Counted from the stretch's first letter, positions 44,616 through 53,243 are shown. The stretch: DNA of 64,000 nucleotides from Desulfobotulus mexicanus (GCF_006175995.1 NZ_VDMB01000004.1:1-64000), one strand, 5' to 3'. Program-made: numbers and translations. The notes: generated from the sequence alone by a model not told the origin.

Positions 44616-45845
44616 ATGAAAATACTTTATCTGCTGAGCCAGAAACCGGGTTTTACAGGTAGCGGGTTTTATGTCCGATCGCTTATCAGAGAAGCTTTCA
44701 GCGCAAATCATGATGTTTTTCTTTTATCTGTCATGGAAAAGGGGGAGTCTGTCCCCATACCTCATATATCGCCTGAAAACAGTCGGGAGATCCGCTTTTC
44801 TACAGAAGAATTGCCTTTTTTAATACCTGGTATGAGTGATGTAATGCCATATCCCAGTACATGTTTTAAAAATATGACTTCGTATCACTTGGATTTATAT
44901 GAAACTGTTTTAAAAAATCATATCAGAAATGCGGTGGAAAAATTTCGCCCTGATATCATCCACAGCAATCATCTCTGGCTGATGTCCGCCTTTGCAGCAG
45001 AGCTGTACCCGGATATTCCCATTATCATCAGCTGCCATGGTACGGATATCAGACAGATGAATCTCTGTTCCCATCTGAGACAAAGGGTAGCTGAAGGCTG
45101 CATAAGGGCAGATGGTATCATTGCCCTGAGCCTTGCCCAAAAAGAAGAAATTTCTCTTCTTTACGGTATTTCTCCTTCAAAAATCATGGTTGCAGGAATA
45201 GGATTCAATGAAAAACTTTTTTCACCTGCCTTTAAACCTCCCGTGCCTCCCGTAAACATTCTCTATGCAGGTAAAATATCCTTTTCCAAGGGAGTATTCT
45301 GGCTTCTCAAGGCCATAGAACATATTAAAGCCCCACAGGCTTCTTTTCATCTTTTTCTTGCGGGTTCCGGCTCCGGTACGGAATATGAAACCTGTCTTCG
45401 TATGGCAAAATCCATGGAAGACCGGGTAAGTCTTATGGGGATGCTGAGCCAGAAAGAGCTGGCGGCAAGGATGAAAAAGGCCCATATTTTCATCCTTCCG
45501 TCGTTTTTCGAAGGCCTTCCCCTTGTGCTCTTTGAAGCCCTTGCCTCTGGCTGCCGGGTGATAGCCACGGATCTTCCCGGAACATCCGAAATTGCAGCCC
45601 ATGCAGACCAGGATCTTATCCGTCTGATACAGCTGCCTCCCCTTGAAACCATAGACAGACCCTTTGAAAAAGACATGCCGGATATGATTGTAAAACTTTC
45701 GCATATTCTGACAGAGGAGGTAGGACGGGTATCTGAGAATCCCTTTGTGGATAATGAAAAAATGAGCAACCTCATTCAGCCCTTCACATGGAAAGAAGTG
45801 TTCAGAAGGATTGAGACTTTCTATGCAAAATTGTCATCTTTCTGA
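44616..45845 (+). CDS. Glycosyltransferase, GT-B fold (family 4-like)
   Basis: 409 residues from ATG at 44616 (AGAGGA upstream; an in-frame ATG at 44499 is less likely). N-terminal acceptor domain starts MKILYLLSQKPGFTGSGFYV, a family-4 signature, with IIISCHGTDIRQMNL. The C-terminal donor domain has NILYAGKISFSKGVFWLLKA, the E-x7-E motif in FFEGLPLVLFEALASGC and VIATDLPGTSEI. It transfers a sugar from a nucleotide donor, probably for surface polysaccharide or glycolipid. No other polysaccharide gene is nearby; it converges on the NtrC-type regulator. Confidence 0.9.
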   Translation: MKILYLLSQKPGFTGSGFYVRSLIREAFSANHDVFLLSVMEKGESVPIPHISPENSREIRFSTEELPFLIPGMSDVMPYPSTCFKNMTSYHLDLYETVLKNHIRNAVEKFRPDIIHSNHLWLMSAFAAELYPDIPIIISCHGTDIRQMNLCSHLRQRVAEGCIRADGIIALSLAQKEEISLLYGISPSKIMVAGIGFNEKLFSPAFKPPVPPVNILYAGKISFSKGVFWLLKAIEHIKAPQASFHLFLAGSGSGTEYETCLRMAKSMEDRVSLMGMLSQKELAARMKKAHIFILPSFFEGLPLVLFEALASGCRVIATDLPGTSEIAAHADQDLIRLIQLPPLETIDRPFEKDMPDMIVKLSHILTEEVGRVSENPFVDNEKMSNLIQPFTWKEVFRRIETFYAKLSSF

Positions 45846-45975
45846 TTTTCATGGAATACCCGTTTCATATCCTCATTTTGCATATCCGGATTCATCCTGC
45901 AGAAAAGCAGACACTGGACAAAAATACCATGTCCGGCCTCAGGAAGGTGTCCATGGTCTGACAACAGCTAATTCT

Positions 45976-47385
45976 TTAGCCGGCTCTGTAAGATTCCGCA
46001 TCCATTCTGTAACGACGGATGATTTTCTGCAGAGACTGGCGCTGGATACCGGAGAGTCTCGCTGCCTGGGAGATGTTTCCCGATGTTTTTTTGAGAAGAT
46101 GATCCAGATATTTTCTGGTAAAACGGGACAAAACCTCTTCTTTGATCTGCTGATAGGGAAGATCCATATCCGGGCAGTTGAAGTCTGAAAAAAAATCCGG
46201 ACATTTTTGCAATAGGCTGGTATTTCCGGCAGCTTTTTTAATTTCTTTTTCGGCTGTCATGACACAGAGACCTTGCAGGGTGTTTTCCAGTTCCCTTGCG
46301 TTGCCAGGCCATTGGGCAGCCATGAATTCTTCAAGAAGAAGAGGAGAGATACGTTTTTTTTCCATCTTCAGCAGACATGCGGTTTTTTCCAGAAAATGCT
46401 CCGTCAGAAGGGGGATATCCTCCCGGATTTCCCGCAGGGCAGGCATGGTGATGGTGGCGACATTGAGACGATAAAAGAGGTCTGCCCTGAAGGTGTTATC
46501 CTCGATCTTTTTTTCAAGATTCTGATGGGTTGCTGCAATAATTCTCACATCAAGTTTTTTGCTCCGGTCACTTCCTAAGGGCTGGATTTCCTTTTCCTGA
46601 AGAACCCGCAGCAGTTTAGCCTGAAGGCTTAAGGGCAGATCTCCTATTTCATCGAGAAAAAGACTTCCTCCTTCTGCCGCCACAAAATACCCGGCCCTGT
46701 CCTTTACAGCTCCAGTAAATGCCCCCCGTGTATAACCGAAAAGCTCGCTTTCCAGCATGGATTCCGGTATGGCAGGGCAGTTCACCGTAATCAACGGGCC
46801 TCCCCGCCTTGGGCTGTTTTCGTGTATTGCCCTGGCAGCCAGCTCCTTTCCCGTTCCCGTTTCTCCTGAGATAAGAACCGAAACATCGGTGCGGGCCAGC
46901 ATGCGGATTTTTTCATAGATACTGCGCATGGGAGCCGACTGGCCGATTAGTCCCGGAACCGAGGTGCAGACCATCCTGGAAAGACGAATGTTTTCCCGTA
47001 TGAGCCTGTTGTGTTCAAAACCCTTTCTTATGACATGGATCAGGGTTTCTGTTTTAAAGGGCTTGGGAATAAAATCATAGGCTCCCTCACGGATGGCGGA
47101 AACCGCAGCTGCAATGGTTCCGTAGCCGGTCATGAAAATAATGGAAAGTTTGGGATCTTTTTTATGGATTTCCCGGAGCAGGGAAAGGCCGTCCATACCG
47201 GGCATACGAATATCCGTGAGCACAAGATCCACGGGTTCCTTTGAAAGAAGTCTCAGCGCTTCTTCTGCACTGGAGGCAGTATGAATATCACATAAAATTT
47301 CTGCGAGCAGGGTCCGACGCAGTCCGGAAAGCAGATCCGTCTCATCATCCACAATCAGCAGAACATCTTTTGGGATATCCATCAT
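45976..47385 (-). CDS. Sigma-54-dependent response regulator (NtrC family)
   Basis: 469 residues. Receiver (about 7-122) with phosphorylation Asp in DLVLTDIRMPGMDG and Lys in DFIPKPFK. AAA+ domain (about 145-375): Walker A GETGTGKE, the sigma-54 contact loop GYTRGAFTGAVKD, Walker B GGSLFLDEIGDL. C-terminal Fis-type HTH, GNISQAARLSGIQRQSLQK. It activates transcription with sigma-54 when phosphorylated. Its ATG overlaps the stop of the upstream sensor kinase by 4 bases, so the two are a dedicated pair. Confidence 0.96.
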   Translation of the reverse strand: MMDIPKDVLLIVDDETDLLSGLRRTLLAEILCDIHTASSAEEALRLLSKEPVDLVLTDIRMPGMDGLSLLREIHKKDPKLSIIFMTGYGTIAAAVSAIREGAYDFIPKPFKTETLIHVIRKGFEHNRLIRENIRLSRMVCTSVPGLIGQSAPMRSIYEKIRMLARTDVSVLISGETGTGKELAARAIHENSPRRGGPLITVNCPAIPESMLESELFGYTRGAFTGAVKDRAGYFVAAEGGSLFLDEIGDLPLSLQAKLLRVLQEKEIQPLGSDRSKKLDVRIIAATHQNLEKKIEDNTFRADLFYRLNVATITMPALREIREDIPLLTEHFLEKTACLLKMEKKRISPLLLEEFMAAQWPGNARELENTLQGLCVMTAEKEIKKAAGNTSLLQKCPDFFSDFNCPDMDLPYQQIKEEVLSRFTRKYLDHLLKKTSGNISQAARLSGIQRQSLQKIIRRYRMDAESYRAG

Positions 47386-49316
47386 TCTTTCTCCAGGGGC
47401 AGAGACAGGGTAAAGGTGCTTCCCACGCCGGGAATGCTATCCACAGAAATTTCTCCACCATGGCGTACAACAATGCCATAGGCTATTGCAAGACCAAGAC
47501 CTGTGCCTTTCTGGTCTGCACGGGTGGTGAAGAAGGGCTCAAAAATCCGGCTGACATTGCTTTTGGATATGCCTTTGCCTGTATCTTTTATATCAAAAAC
47601 GACTTTCTCCCCCATTTGCCGGGATACAATTTCTATCTGTCCACCGGCATCAGTGGCCTGGATGGCGTTGAGAATAAGATTCATCCATAGCTGCTGCATC
47701 TGTTGGGGGTCCGCCGTTACTGAAGGAAAATCCGGAAGGGGCGCGAACAGAACCCGGATACCTCTGCTCTGGATTTCCCTTGAAAGCACCTGAAGTATGT
47801 CCCCTATGATTTCATGCATATCAAGAGATTTGTACTGTACAGGGCCTGTTCTTGAAAAATCCAGCAGAGCTTCCACCACTTTTTTACATATATGACTGTG
47901 CTTAAGGATGACTTTAACATCTTGCTTTATCTGTTCATTTTCTTCAGAGGCCTTTTCAATGAGACTGGCATAGAGTTCGATTACACCAAGGGGATTGTTG
48001 ATTTCATGGGCAACACCTGCAGCCAGCTCTCCTATGGAAGTCAGCCTGTCCGTCTGGGCAAGGTGGGCATCCATACGTTTTTTTTCCGTTATATCCCGCA
48101 AGGTGGCTTCAAAATCCGGAATTTCAGCACAGGTTCCGGGTCTTGCCAGGCTGGACAGGAGGATATCCCTTTTTTCTCCCCTGCGGTTGACTATGCGTAT
48201 TTCCATATCATGGATACAACCTTCATTCTGCAGAATTCCCCAGATTTTACGGACATGCTTGCCATCCCAGAAAAGCTGATACACAGACTCGATGTCAAGG
48301 GCTTCTTCCATACTGGTAAAACCAAAAAGTGACAGTCCTGCCGTATTGATGTCCGTAAGGCGTCCGCCCCTGCTTACCAGAATGGCCTCGGGAGCTGTTT
48401 CAAAAAGACTTCTGTATTTGGTTTCACTGGTTTTCAGCTCCTGATGGAGCTGCTTGAGTTTATCTGCCAGAAGATAAAGGTTCTGCTGAAGCTGGTTTGC
48501 TTCATCCTCTTGGGGTAGAGCAGGAAATAGGTCTTGGACCGAAGATGTTGGACCATATATTTTTTTAAAATTATTTAAAATTTCCCTTAAATTCAAGACC
48601 ACTGTTTTATGGAACAAAAGGTAGAAAAGAAGAAGCAGTGAAAAAAGGGAAAGGGCAGTAACAAAAAAAATGACCCATGCCTTTTCCTGAATACGGGTAA
48701 GGGTAGGATCTATGGGAAGATACAGGGTTTCTGCAGCTACCACATCACCAACCTGATAGTAAAAGCTGGCCTGATCTCCGTAGATAAAAAGCATTTCTTC
48801 GGGGGCATCCGCAGGTGAGCCATGGCAGGAAAGACAGTCTTTTTCAACATAAACAGGTGTCATATGCACAAAATATGCGTGGCCGTTTTTCTTAAGGTTG
48901 CCGCTCCAGTCCGTCTGTGAAGGATTTTCATGGAACCACCGAATCCGTTCAGCCTCAAAGGCATCCGCAAGGTTTGCAGGATTTCTTGGATCAAGAGCCG
49001 CTCTTTTGTAGGTAAACTCAGGGAAGTGATCATGGAGACGGTTCATTATTTCTCTGGAAACATAGGAAGTACTCATGGCCTCCAGAATAAAAAAATCCGA
49101 ATCGGAATTTTTTTGCATGCGGGGCCGCAGAACTTCCTTCACATAATCACGACTGGACTGAGCCATGGCCATGAAAAGCGTGGTTTTCTGATGCAGAATA
49201 CCGAAATATTCACTGCGCAGATAATAATATTCCATTAGTGCAGCAGCCACGCAAAAAAGGAAAACAATGGCAGCGGCTCCCAGGCGGAATCTTTTTTTTA
49301 TACTGAAATCTGGCAT
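47382..49316 (-). CDS. Sensor histidine kinase with DUF3365 haem-binding sensor domain
   Basis: 644 residues from ATG at 49316 (an in-frame ATG at 49382 adds 22). TM1 (about 10-28). A periplasmic DUF3365 (Tll0287-like) domain with the covalent haem motif C-L-S-C-H in VEKDCLSCHGSPADAP, and AYFVHMTPVYV before it. TM2 (about 210-232). HAMP-like linker, PAS domain (about 300-420). Kinase core AGVAHEINNPLGVIELYAS with the His intact, and G1 IKDTGKGIS, G2 GTGLGLAIA. It likely senses redox state or a gas through haem and phosphorylates the NtrC-type regulator encoded directly downstream. Confidence 0.93.
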   Translation of the reverse strand: MPDFSIKKRFRLGAAAIVFLFCVAAALMEYYYLRSEYFGILHQKTTLFMAMAQSSRDYVKEVLRPRMQKNSDSDFFILEAMSTSYVSREIMNRLHDHFPEFTYKRAALDPRNPANLADAFEAERIRWFHENPSQTDWSGNLKKNGHAYFVHMTPVYVEKDCLSCHGSPADAPEEMLFIYGDQASFYYQVGDVVAAETLYLPIDPTLTRIQEKAWVIFFVTALSLFSLLLLFYLLFHKTVVLNLREILNNFKKIYGPTSSVQDLFPALPQEDEANQLQQNLYLLADKLKQLHQELKTSETKYRSLFETAPEAILVSRGGRLTDINTAGLSLFGFTSMEEALDIESVYQLFWDGKHVRKIWGILQNEGCIHDMEIRIVNRRGEKRDILLSSLARPGTCAEIPDFEATLRDITEKKRMDAHLAQTDRLTSIGELAAGVAHEINNPLGVIELYASLIEKASEENEQIKQDVKVILKHSHICKKVVEALLDFSRTGPVQYKSLDMHEIIGDILQVLSREIQSRGIRVLFAPLPDFPSVTADPQQMQQLWMNLILNAIQATDAGGQIEIVSRQMGEKVVFDIKDTGKGISKSNVSRIFEPFFTTRADQKGTGLGLAIAYGIVVRHGGEISVDSIPGVGSTFTLSLPLEKE

Positions 49317-49386
49317 AGTCTGGATATGAAATTCCGGAGTGAAAATAAATGGCAGTTTTTGTACTTGCCAGCTTTGTATCATTGCA

Positions 49387-49459
49387 AGACACCCTGACTA
49401 TTGGGAAGTAACCTTACAATCGTTTAGGATTGCGTCACGAACAAATAGTCAGGGTGTCT
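49387..49459. repeat. Perfect 16-bp inverted repeat with 41-base spacer
   Basis: AGACACCCTGACTATT at 49387-49402 is exactly mirrored by AATAGTCAGGGTGTCT at 49444-49459. The spacer contains a nested CAATC/GATTG stem. It lies between dapB and the sensor kinase gene (same strand). No T-run and no flanking direct repeat of more than two or three bases is visible. Confidence 0.8.
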
Positions 49460-49521
49460 GTACATCCACCAGACAGCTGCCTTTTTTAGACAGCGAAGAT
49501 GGTTCTGAACAGTTTCAAATT

Positions 49522-50349
49522 TTAGCCTTTAAGCACGTCTATCATGGAAAAGACCTGTCCCTTGCATCCCATGATCATTTTCTGCCTGAGAAAACTGACG
49601 GCGTCCAGTGTTCCCCGGGCGTACACATCCCGACCATTTATATTATGGGTAAACTGAAAACAAACGCTGCCGTCTTCGGATCTAAGGGTATAGGTATGCC
49701 AGGCATGGCCTGAAATATGTTCAGCAGGAATCCCCCATACATTTTCCTGACGTTCGGGGTTTCTTTCCATTTCAATGGCATCCACATTAAAGGGAATGCC
49801 AAGGCTGTTGAAATAACGAACCATGGCTTTGGCAGTTCCAGAAGTATCTGCCTTACCCGACTGATGGCTTTCCTCAATGCGCAGGGTATAGCCTTTAAAA
49901 AGATCCGGAAAGTTTTCTGCGGCATGGGCCATCATGGCTTGAAAACCGACAATCTGCTTGGCCATATTGGGGGCGATTACAGCGCAGGTGGAAGATTGCA
50001 GAATACTTTCTGAAAGAGCTTCCCGGTCTCCTCCTGTAGTGCCCATGACAAAGGGAATCTGATGTTTGGCATAGAAGATGGCGTTGGCATTGACGGCACT
50101 GGGATGGGTATAATCTATGGCCACAAGACCACTGTTTTTGAGAAGGACATCTGAAATCCATGCATCTCTGTCTGCAGGTTTGATGAGACTGAAATTCACG
50201 CCGCAGCATGATACCTGCTCTTCAAGGGTGTCAGGACCGGTAAGGGAAGCAGGAATCAAAGAAAAATTTTCATCCGCAAGGATATGGGGGATCAGGGTGG
50301 AGGCCACATTACCGGGCAGCCCGTTGACCATGACGGATATTTTTGACAT
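49522..50349 (-). CDS. dapB: 4-Hydroxy-tetrahydrodipicolinate reductase (DapB, plant-type)
   Basis: 275 residues. An N-terminal Rossmann segment ISVMVNGLPGNVASTLIPH, the DYTHPSAVNAN and PFVMGTTGGDREAL strands, and the substrate region RIEESHQSGKADTSGTAKAM with the catalytic His-Lys motif. This layout fits the plant-type DapB subgroup. It makes tetrahydrodipicolinate for lysine and diaminopimelate (cell wall). No other lysine gene is adjacent. RBS AAAGGAG precedes the ATG. Confidence 0.9.
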   Translation of the reverse strand: MSKISVMVNGLPGNVASTLIPHILADENFSLIPASLTGPDTLEEQVSCCGVNFSLIKPADRDAWISDVLLKNSGLVAIDYTHPSAVNANAIFYAKHQIPFVMGTTGGDREALSESILQSSTCAVIAPNMAKQIVGFQAMMAHAAENFPDLFKGYTLRIEESHQSGKADTSGTAKAMVRYFNSLGIPFNVDAIEMERNPERQENVWGIPAEHISGHAWHTYTLRSEDGSVCFQFTHNINGRDVYARGTLDAVSFLRQKMIMGCKGQVFSMIDVLKG

Positions 50350-50445
50350 TAAAACTCCTTTAAGTAAGACACTGCTGGCTTTGCAGTACCTTCATCCAAG
50401 GGGAAAGGGAAAAAATTGTGAATAGTTACCTTTGTTTTTAAATAC

Positions 50446-50461
50446 GCCAGCCTTTTCTGGC
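50446..50461 (-). terminator. Short hairpin right after the orphan cheA stop
   Basis: On the minus strand GCCAG-AAAAGG-CTGGC follows the cheA stop at once and is trailed by GTATTT. The stem is short (5 bp) and the T-run broken, so it is a weak terminator candidate. Confidence 0.35.
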
Positions 50462-52138
50462 TTACCTTGACAGCTCCTTTCTGTCCAGCGCTTTGTTAAA
50501 GGCCTGCCCCTTCACCTGAGACAGGCTTGCACGAATAAGCCCCTGAGGATCAAGTATCAGCCCAACTTCCCCGTCGGGCATAATGGCTGCTCCTGCAATA
50601 CCCTGAATTTCCTTAAAACTCTCTCCAAGGGGTTTAACCACTATCTGTTGTTTACCAAGAATTTCATCCACAAGAATACCTGTACGTTGGTTTTCAAATT
50701 CAAGAACCATCATCAGGCAGGTGTTTTGACCTAGGGTATCAGACCTTTGTAACAGAGCTTCCAATGGTGATGCAGGAATCAGATTATCCTGAAAAGTAGC
50801 CATGGTCATTCCAGTTGGCAGATTGCAGATGTCTTTGGGCCTGACTTCAAGGCTTCCCAGCACACTGAGGGTGGGAATCACATAGCGGCGTTTTCCGCAA
50901 CGACAGACAATACCGTCAATAATTGCTACGGTCATGGGAATACGCAAGTGAAAACGGGTTCCTGCATCCCTTGTGCTGTCAACGTGGATGTTTCCCGAAA
51001 GGGAAAGTATCTGATCCCTAACCACATCAAGGCCCACACCACGGCCGGATATTTCCGTAAGGCTTGCAGCCGTTGTAAATCCGGGGTGAAAAATAATTTT
51101 TTCAAGAATTTCAGGTGTAAGGGGAGTATCTGCATTAAGCAGCCCCTTTTCCCTTGCCTTTTTTGCTATGGCATCGGCATTGAGCCCCTGACCATCATCT
51201 TCGATAATAATATGGATATCACCCCCGCCATGTCGTGCTTCAATGCGCAGCAGACCCTGTTCCGGCTTGTTTTTGGCTTTCCGGGTCTCCGGTTCTTCAA
51301 TACCATGCCCCATGGCGTTACGGACAAGATGGAGCAGGGGATCCCTTAGATGTTCCACCAGAGACCTGTCCAGCTCTGTTTCATCCCCGGCAGACTGGAA
51401 GAGAACGGGTTTCCCAAGGGTTTTGCCCAGCTCCTGAACCATGCGCTGCATCTTCATGAAAAGAGGACGGATTGGCACCATACGCAGATTCAGACCCAGA
51501 GTCTGCAACTCCCTTGTGAGTTTGGTCAACTGGGCAAGGTGGTTGTTCAGGGAACCTCCGCCGATATGGACCAGTTCCGGAGCCTGCCTTACCATGGTTT
51601 CCACAATGACCAGCTCGCCAATGGTATCCATGAGACGATCCAGGCGTTCCGCCTCCACCAGTACATTTTCCCGTACCTGCCTGTGGGTTCCGGTGGAAAC
51701 AGGCTCCTCTTTTTTTCCCTTGAGTTCGGGAAGGGATTTTTCCATGCCAAGCCTTGCATGGAGATGCTTAGGATCTTCAGGAGCCGCTGTTTTTTTCCCG
51801 GAATACCAGTCAAAGGCATTTTTAAGCCAGCTTTGAATATCCAGAAAAACCGAAGTCATATCTTCAGAAAAGATATCGGCATCCAGAGTGTCTTCTGCCA
51901 GATGGCAAAGATTCTCAACGGCTTCAAGCCTGAAAAATCCAGCCTCTCCCTTCAGGGTATGAAAGGTGCGACGCAGCTCTGTTAATGCTGCGGTCTCATG
52001 ACCAGCACGGAGAATGTATTCTTCCATGGAAGCAAGAACCGGGGGCTGCATGGAAAGGAAATCTGCATAAAGATCCATATCCAGATGGTAGGGCAGTTTA
52101 TCCGGATGGCGGGTGATCCCGTTTTCATTCATGTCCAC
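50462..52138 (-). CDS. cheA: Orphan CheA-type histidine kinase with P1
   Basis: 558 residues. P1 HPt (about 25-125) with the phospho-His H60 in RRTFHTLKGEAGF, no P2, P3 (about 158-235), P4 ATPase (about 240-410) and P5 CheW-like domain (about 415-550). G1 DDGQGLN, F-box FHPGFTTA and G2 GRGVGLDVV are intact. The N-box reads HLVRNAMGHGIE; the usual 'D-H-G-I-E' has Gly at the Asp position (codon GGG), so ATP binding or hydrolysis may be altered. There is no chemoreceptor, CheW, CheY, CheR or CheB gene beside it. It could supply a P1 to another CheA, such as the P1-less one at 9402-11231. Confidence 0.92.
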   Translation of the reverse strand: MDMNENGITRHPDKLPYHLDMDLYADFLSMQPPVLASMEEYILRAGHETAALTELRRTFHTLKGEAGFFRLEAVENLCHLAEDTLDADIFSEDMTSVFLDIQSWLKNAFDWYSGKKTAAPEDPKHLHARLGMEKSLPELKGKKEEPVSTGTHRQVRENVLVEAERLDRLMDTIGELVIVETMVRQAPELVHIGGGSLNNHLAQLTKLTRELQTLGLNLRMVPIRPLFMKMQRMVQELGKTLGKPVLFQSAGDETELDRSLVEHLRDPLLHLVRNAMGHGIEEPETRKAKNKPEQGLLRIEARHGGGDIHIIIEDDGQGLNADAIAKKAREKGLLNADTPLTPEILEKIIFHPGFTTAASLTEISGRGVGLDVVRDQILSLSGNIHVDSTRDAGTRFHLRIPMTVAIIDGIVCRCGKRRYVIPTLSVLGSLEVRPKDICNLPTGMTMATFQDNLIPASPLEALLQRSDTLGQNTCLMMVLEFENQRTGILVDEILGKQQIVVKPLGESFKEIQGIAGAAIMPDGEVGLILDPQGLIRASLSQVKGQAFNKALDRKELSR

Positions 52139-52241
52139 TCCCAGAGTACGGGGAAAAGGGGAAAGTTTTTAAAAAGACCAGAACCTGAAAGATCCTTGAA
52201 CATTAGAGCTGGATTATCTCTTCAGGCTTTATGGGCTGCGT

Positions 52242-52286
52242 ACCTGATGTTTATATCAGGTTATATTTTTTTAAGGGTATTGTAAA
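52242..52286 (-). promoter_or_regulatory. Candidate promoter of orphan cheA overlapped by a palindrome
   Basis: Minus strand: TTTACA (52286-52281), a 15-base spacer, TATAAC (52265-52260). A perfect 7-6-7 palindrome ACCTGAT-GTTTAT-ATCAGGT (52242-52261) touches the -10, as a repressor operator would. The spacer is short for sigma-70, so the promoter call is tentative. Confidence 0.35.
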
Positions 52287-52360
52287 TACAGGCTGAGGCA
52301 TACATACAAACAGATATATCTTTTAAAGTGGGGGGAGAGGTAAAAAGCAGGAAAAAAAGT

Positions 52361-52431
52361 ACCCGCATCGTTTTCCACCCATTATTTTTTCGAACGGGGG
52401 AGTCATCAAAAACAATGGGAACGATGCGGGT
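52361..52431. repeat. 71-base nested imperfect palindrome
   Basis: The outer arms ACCCGCATCGTT and AACGATGCGGGT pair over 12 bp. Inside them CCCATT/AATGGG and a T-run/A-run continue the pairing. On the minus strand seven T follow the closing arm. It may be a large terminator, a structured RNA or a small non-autonomous mobile element. Confidence 0.6.
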
Positions 52432-52442
52432 CAGCTGTAAAA

Positions 52443-52465
52443 CCCCTGATATTAGATTTCAGGGG
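52443..52465 (-). terminator. Rho-independent terminator of the phasin-like genes
   Basis: On the minus strand CCCCTGA and TCAGGGG pair over 7 bp around a 9-base loop and are followed by TTTT. It lies 11 bases after the stop of the 84-residue gene. Confidence 0.6.
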
Positions 52466-52475
52466 ATCTTTATCT

Positions 52476-52730
52476 TTAAAAAGGGATGAGCCTGGATTCC
52501 ACCTTGTTCAGAAACACTCTGCTGCTGTCTCGTGCATCCTCACGGCTTCTGTTAAAAATTTCCAGCCATCTTCTGACATGAAATTCCGAACGTTTTCCAG
52601 TCTGTAGGCCTGAAAGAGCAAACCAGGTCAGTATCAGATTTTCGCTCTGTTGCTGAAGTGATTCCTGAACAGACCACATATAATCAATCCCTGTACATTG
52701 CATTTCCAGTATCATGGTTCGGGGATCCAT
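52476..52730 (-). CDS. Small phasin-like hypothetical protein
   Basis: 84 residues, predicted mostly helical, with no clear domain. The middle WSVQESLQQQSENLILTWF and the tail SREDARDSSRVFLNKVESRL resemble the amphipathic helices of phasin-like polymer-granule proteins. The gene follows another small helical protein (18-base gap) and both lie opposite phaR. A role on polyhydroxyalkanoate granules is inferred from context; no motif proves it. Start ATG at 52730. Confidence 0.55.
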   Translation of the reverse strand: MDPRTMILEMQCTGIDYMWSVQESLQQQSENLILTWFALSGLQTGKRSEFHVRRWLEIFNRSREDARDSSRVFLNKVESRLIPF

Positions 52731-52748
52731 AGGCCCTCCCTTCTTTTT

Positions 52749-53018
52749 TTAGTTTTGGGGAGTCTCCTGAATAAAGCGTTCCATCCGGTTAATGCTGTCA
52801 TCCTGAAATTTTTTTACCTTTTCCTGTCCCTGCCGCACGGTTGTTATCCAGTTATGCACAAGATCTTTTGTCTGCTGGGGAACCTGGGGCAGTGGATCGA
52901 GAATCTGCTTTGTTATTTTTTCTCCCTGATCCTGCACCGCAGTATTGGTTGCGTAAAAATTGTTCAAAATGGTTTTCTGAAAATCAAGGATTTGTTTTGC
53001 AATGATTTTGGGTTCCAT
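52749..53018 (-). CDS. Phasin-like small helical protein
   Basis: 89 residues, starting MEPKIIAKQILDFQKTILNN. The pattern (aromatic/hydrophobic first helix, glutamine- and lysine-rich remainder, VKKFQDDSINRMERFI at the end) is typical of short phasin-family proteins that coat PHA granules. It is divergently transcribed from phaR, with a TGCA-N-TGCA operator-like palindrome 42 bases before the start. That is the usual setting for a phasin repressed by PhaR. The assignment rests on length, composition and context. Confidence 0.65.
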   Translation of the reverse strand: MEPKIIAKQILDFQKTILNNFYATNTAVQDQGEKITKQILDPLPQVPQQTKDLVHNWITTVRQGQEKVKKFQDDSINRMERFIQETPQN

Positions 53019-53059
53019 GGTATATTCTCCTTTGATTATTCTATTTGGTGTATTTTAAT

Positions 53060-53072
53060 GTTGCACTGCAAC
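53060..53072. promoter_or_regulatory. Operator candidate GTTGCACTGCAAC upstream of the phasin-like gene
   Basis: A perfect 6-1-6 palindrome with core TGCA-N-TGCA. The same core recurs at 53231-53243, before phaR. PhaR-type repressors are known to bind TGC/GCA-rich sites ahead of phasin genes and their own gene. Confidence 0.55.
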
Positions 53073-53230
53073 TTCATGGTTAGATAATAAGATTTTTGTG
53101 CGTTGTGTCAAGAAAAAAATAACAGGGAGCCATTATATTTATAAATAATGATATTTTTTGAATCAAAGGCCTGTTTCTTCCAGTTGTATCGTGGGATATT
53201 ATCTGGTGTAAGTCTTATAAAATTGTTTTT

Positions 53231-53243
53231 TTGTGCAGTGCAA
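53231..53243. promoter_or_regulatory. Operator candidate TTGTGCAGTGCAA upstream of phaR
   Basis: Core TGCA-G-TGCA, matching the site at 53060-53072, and 17 bases before the phaR start. It fits autoregulation by PhaR. Confidence 0.55.

Larger units (their letters stand above)
52139..52475. other. Intergenic region between orphan cheA and the phasin-like genes
   Basis: 337 bases with no supported gene. They contain the candidate cheA promoter/operator (52242-52286), a long nested hairpin (52361-52431) and a short terminator for the phasin-like gene (52443-52465), each listed separately. Confidence 0.55.

Noticed and set aside
52361-52431. Integron attC-like site
   Set aside because: The long imperfect palindrome suggested attC, but the conserved end triplets and core sites are not visible and there is no cassette or integrase context.
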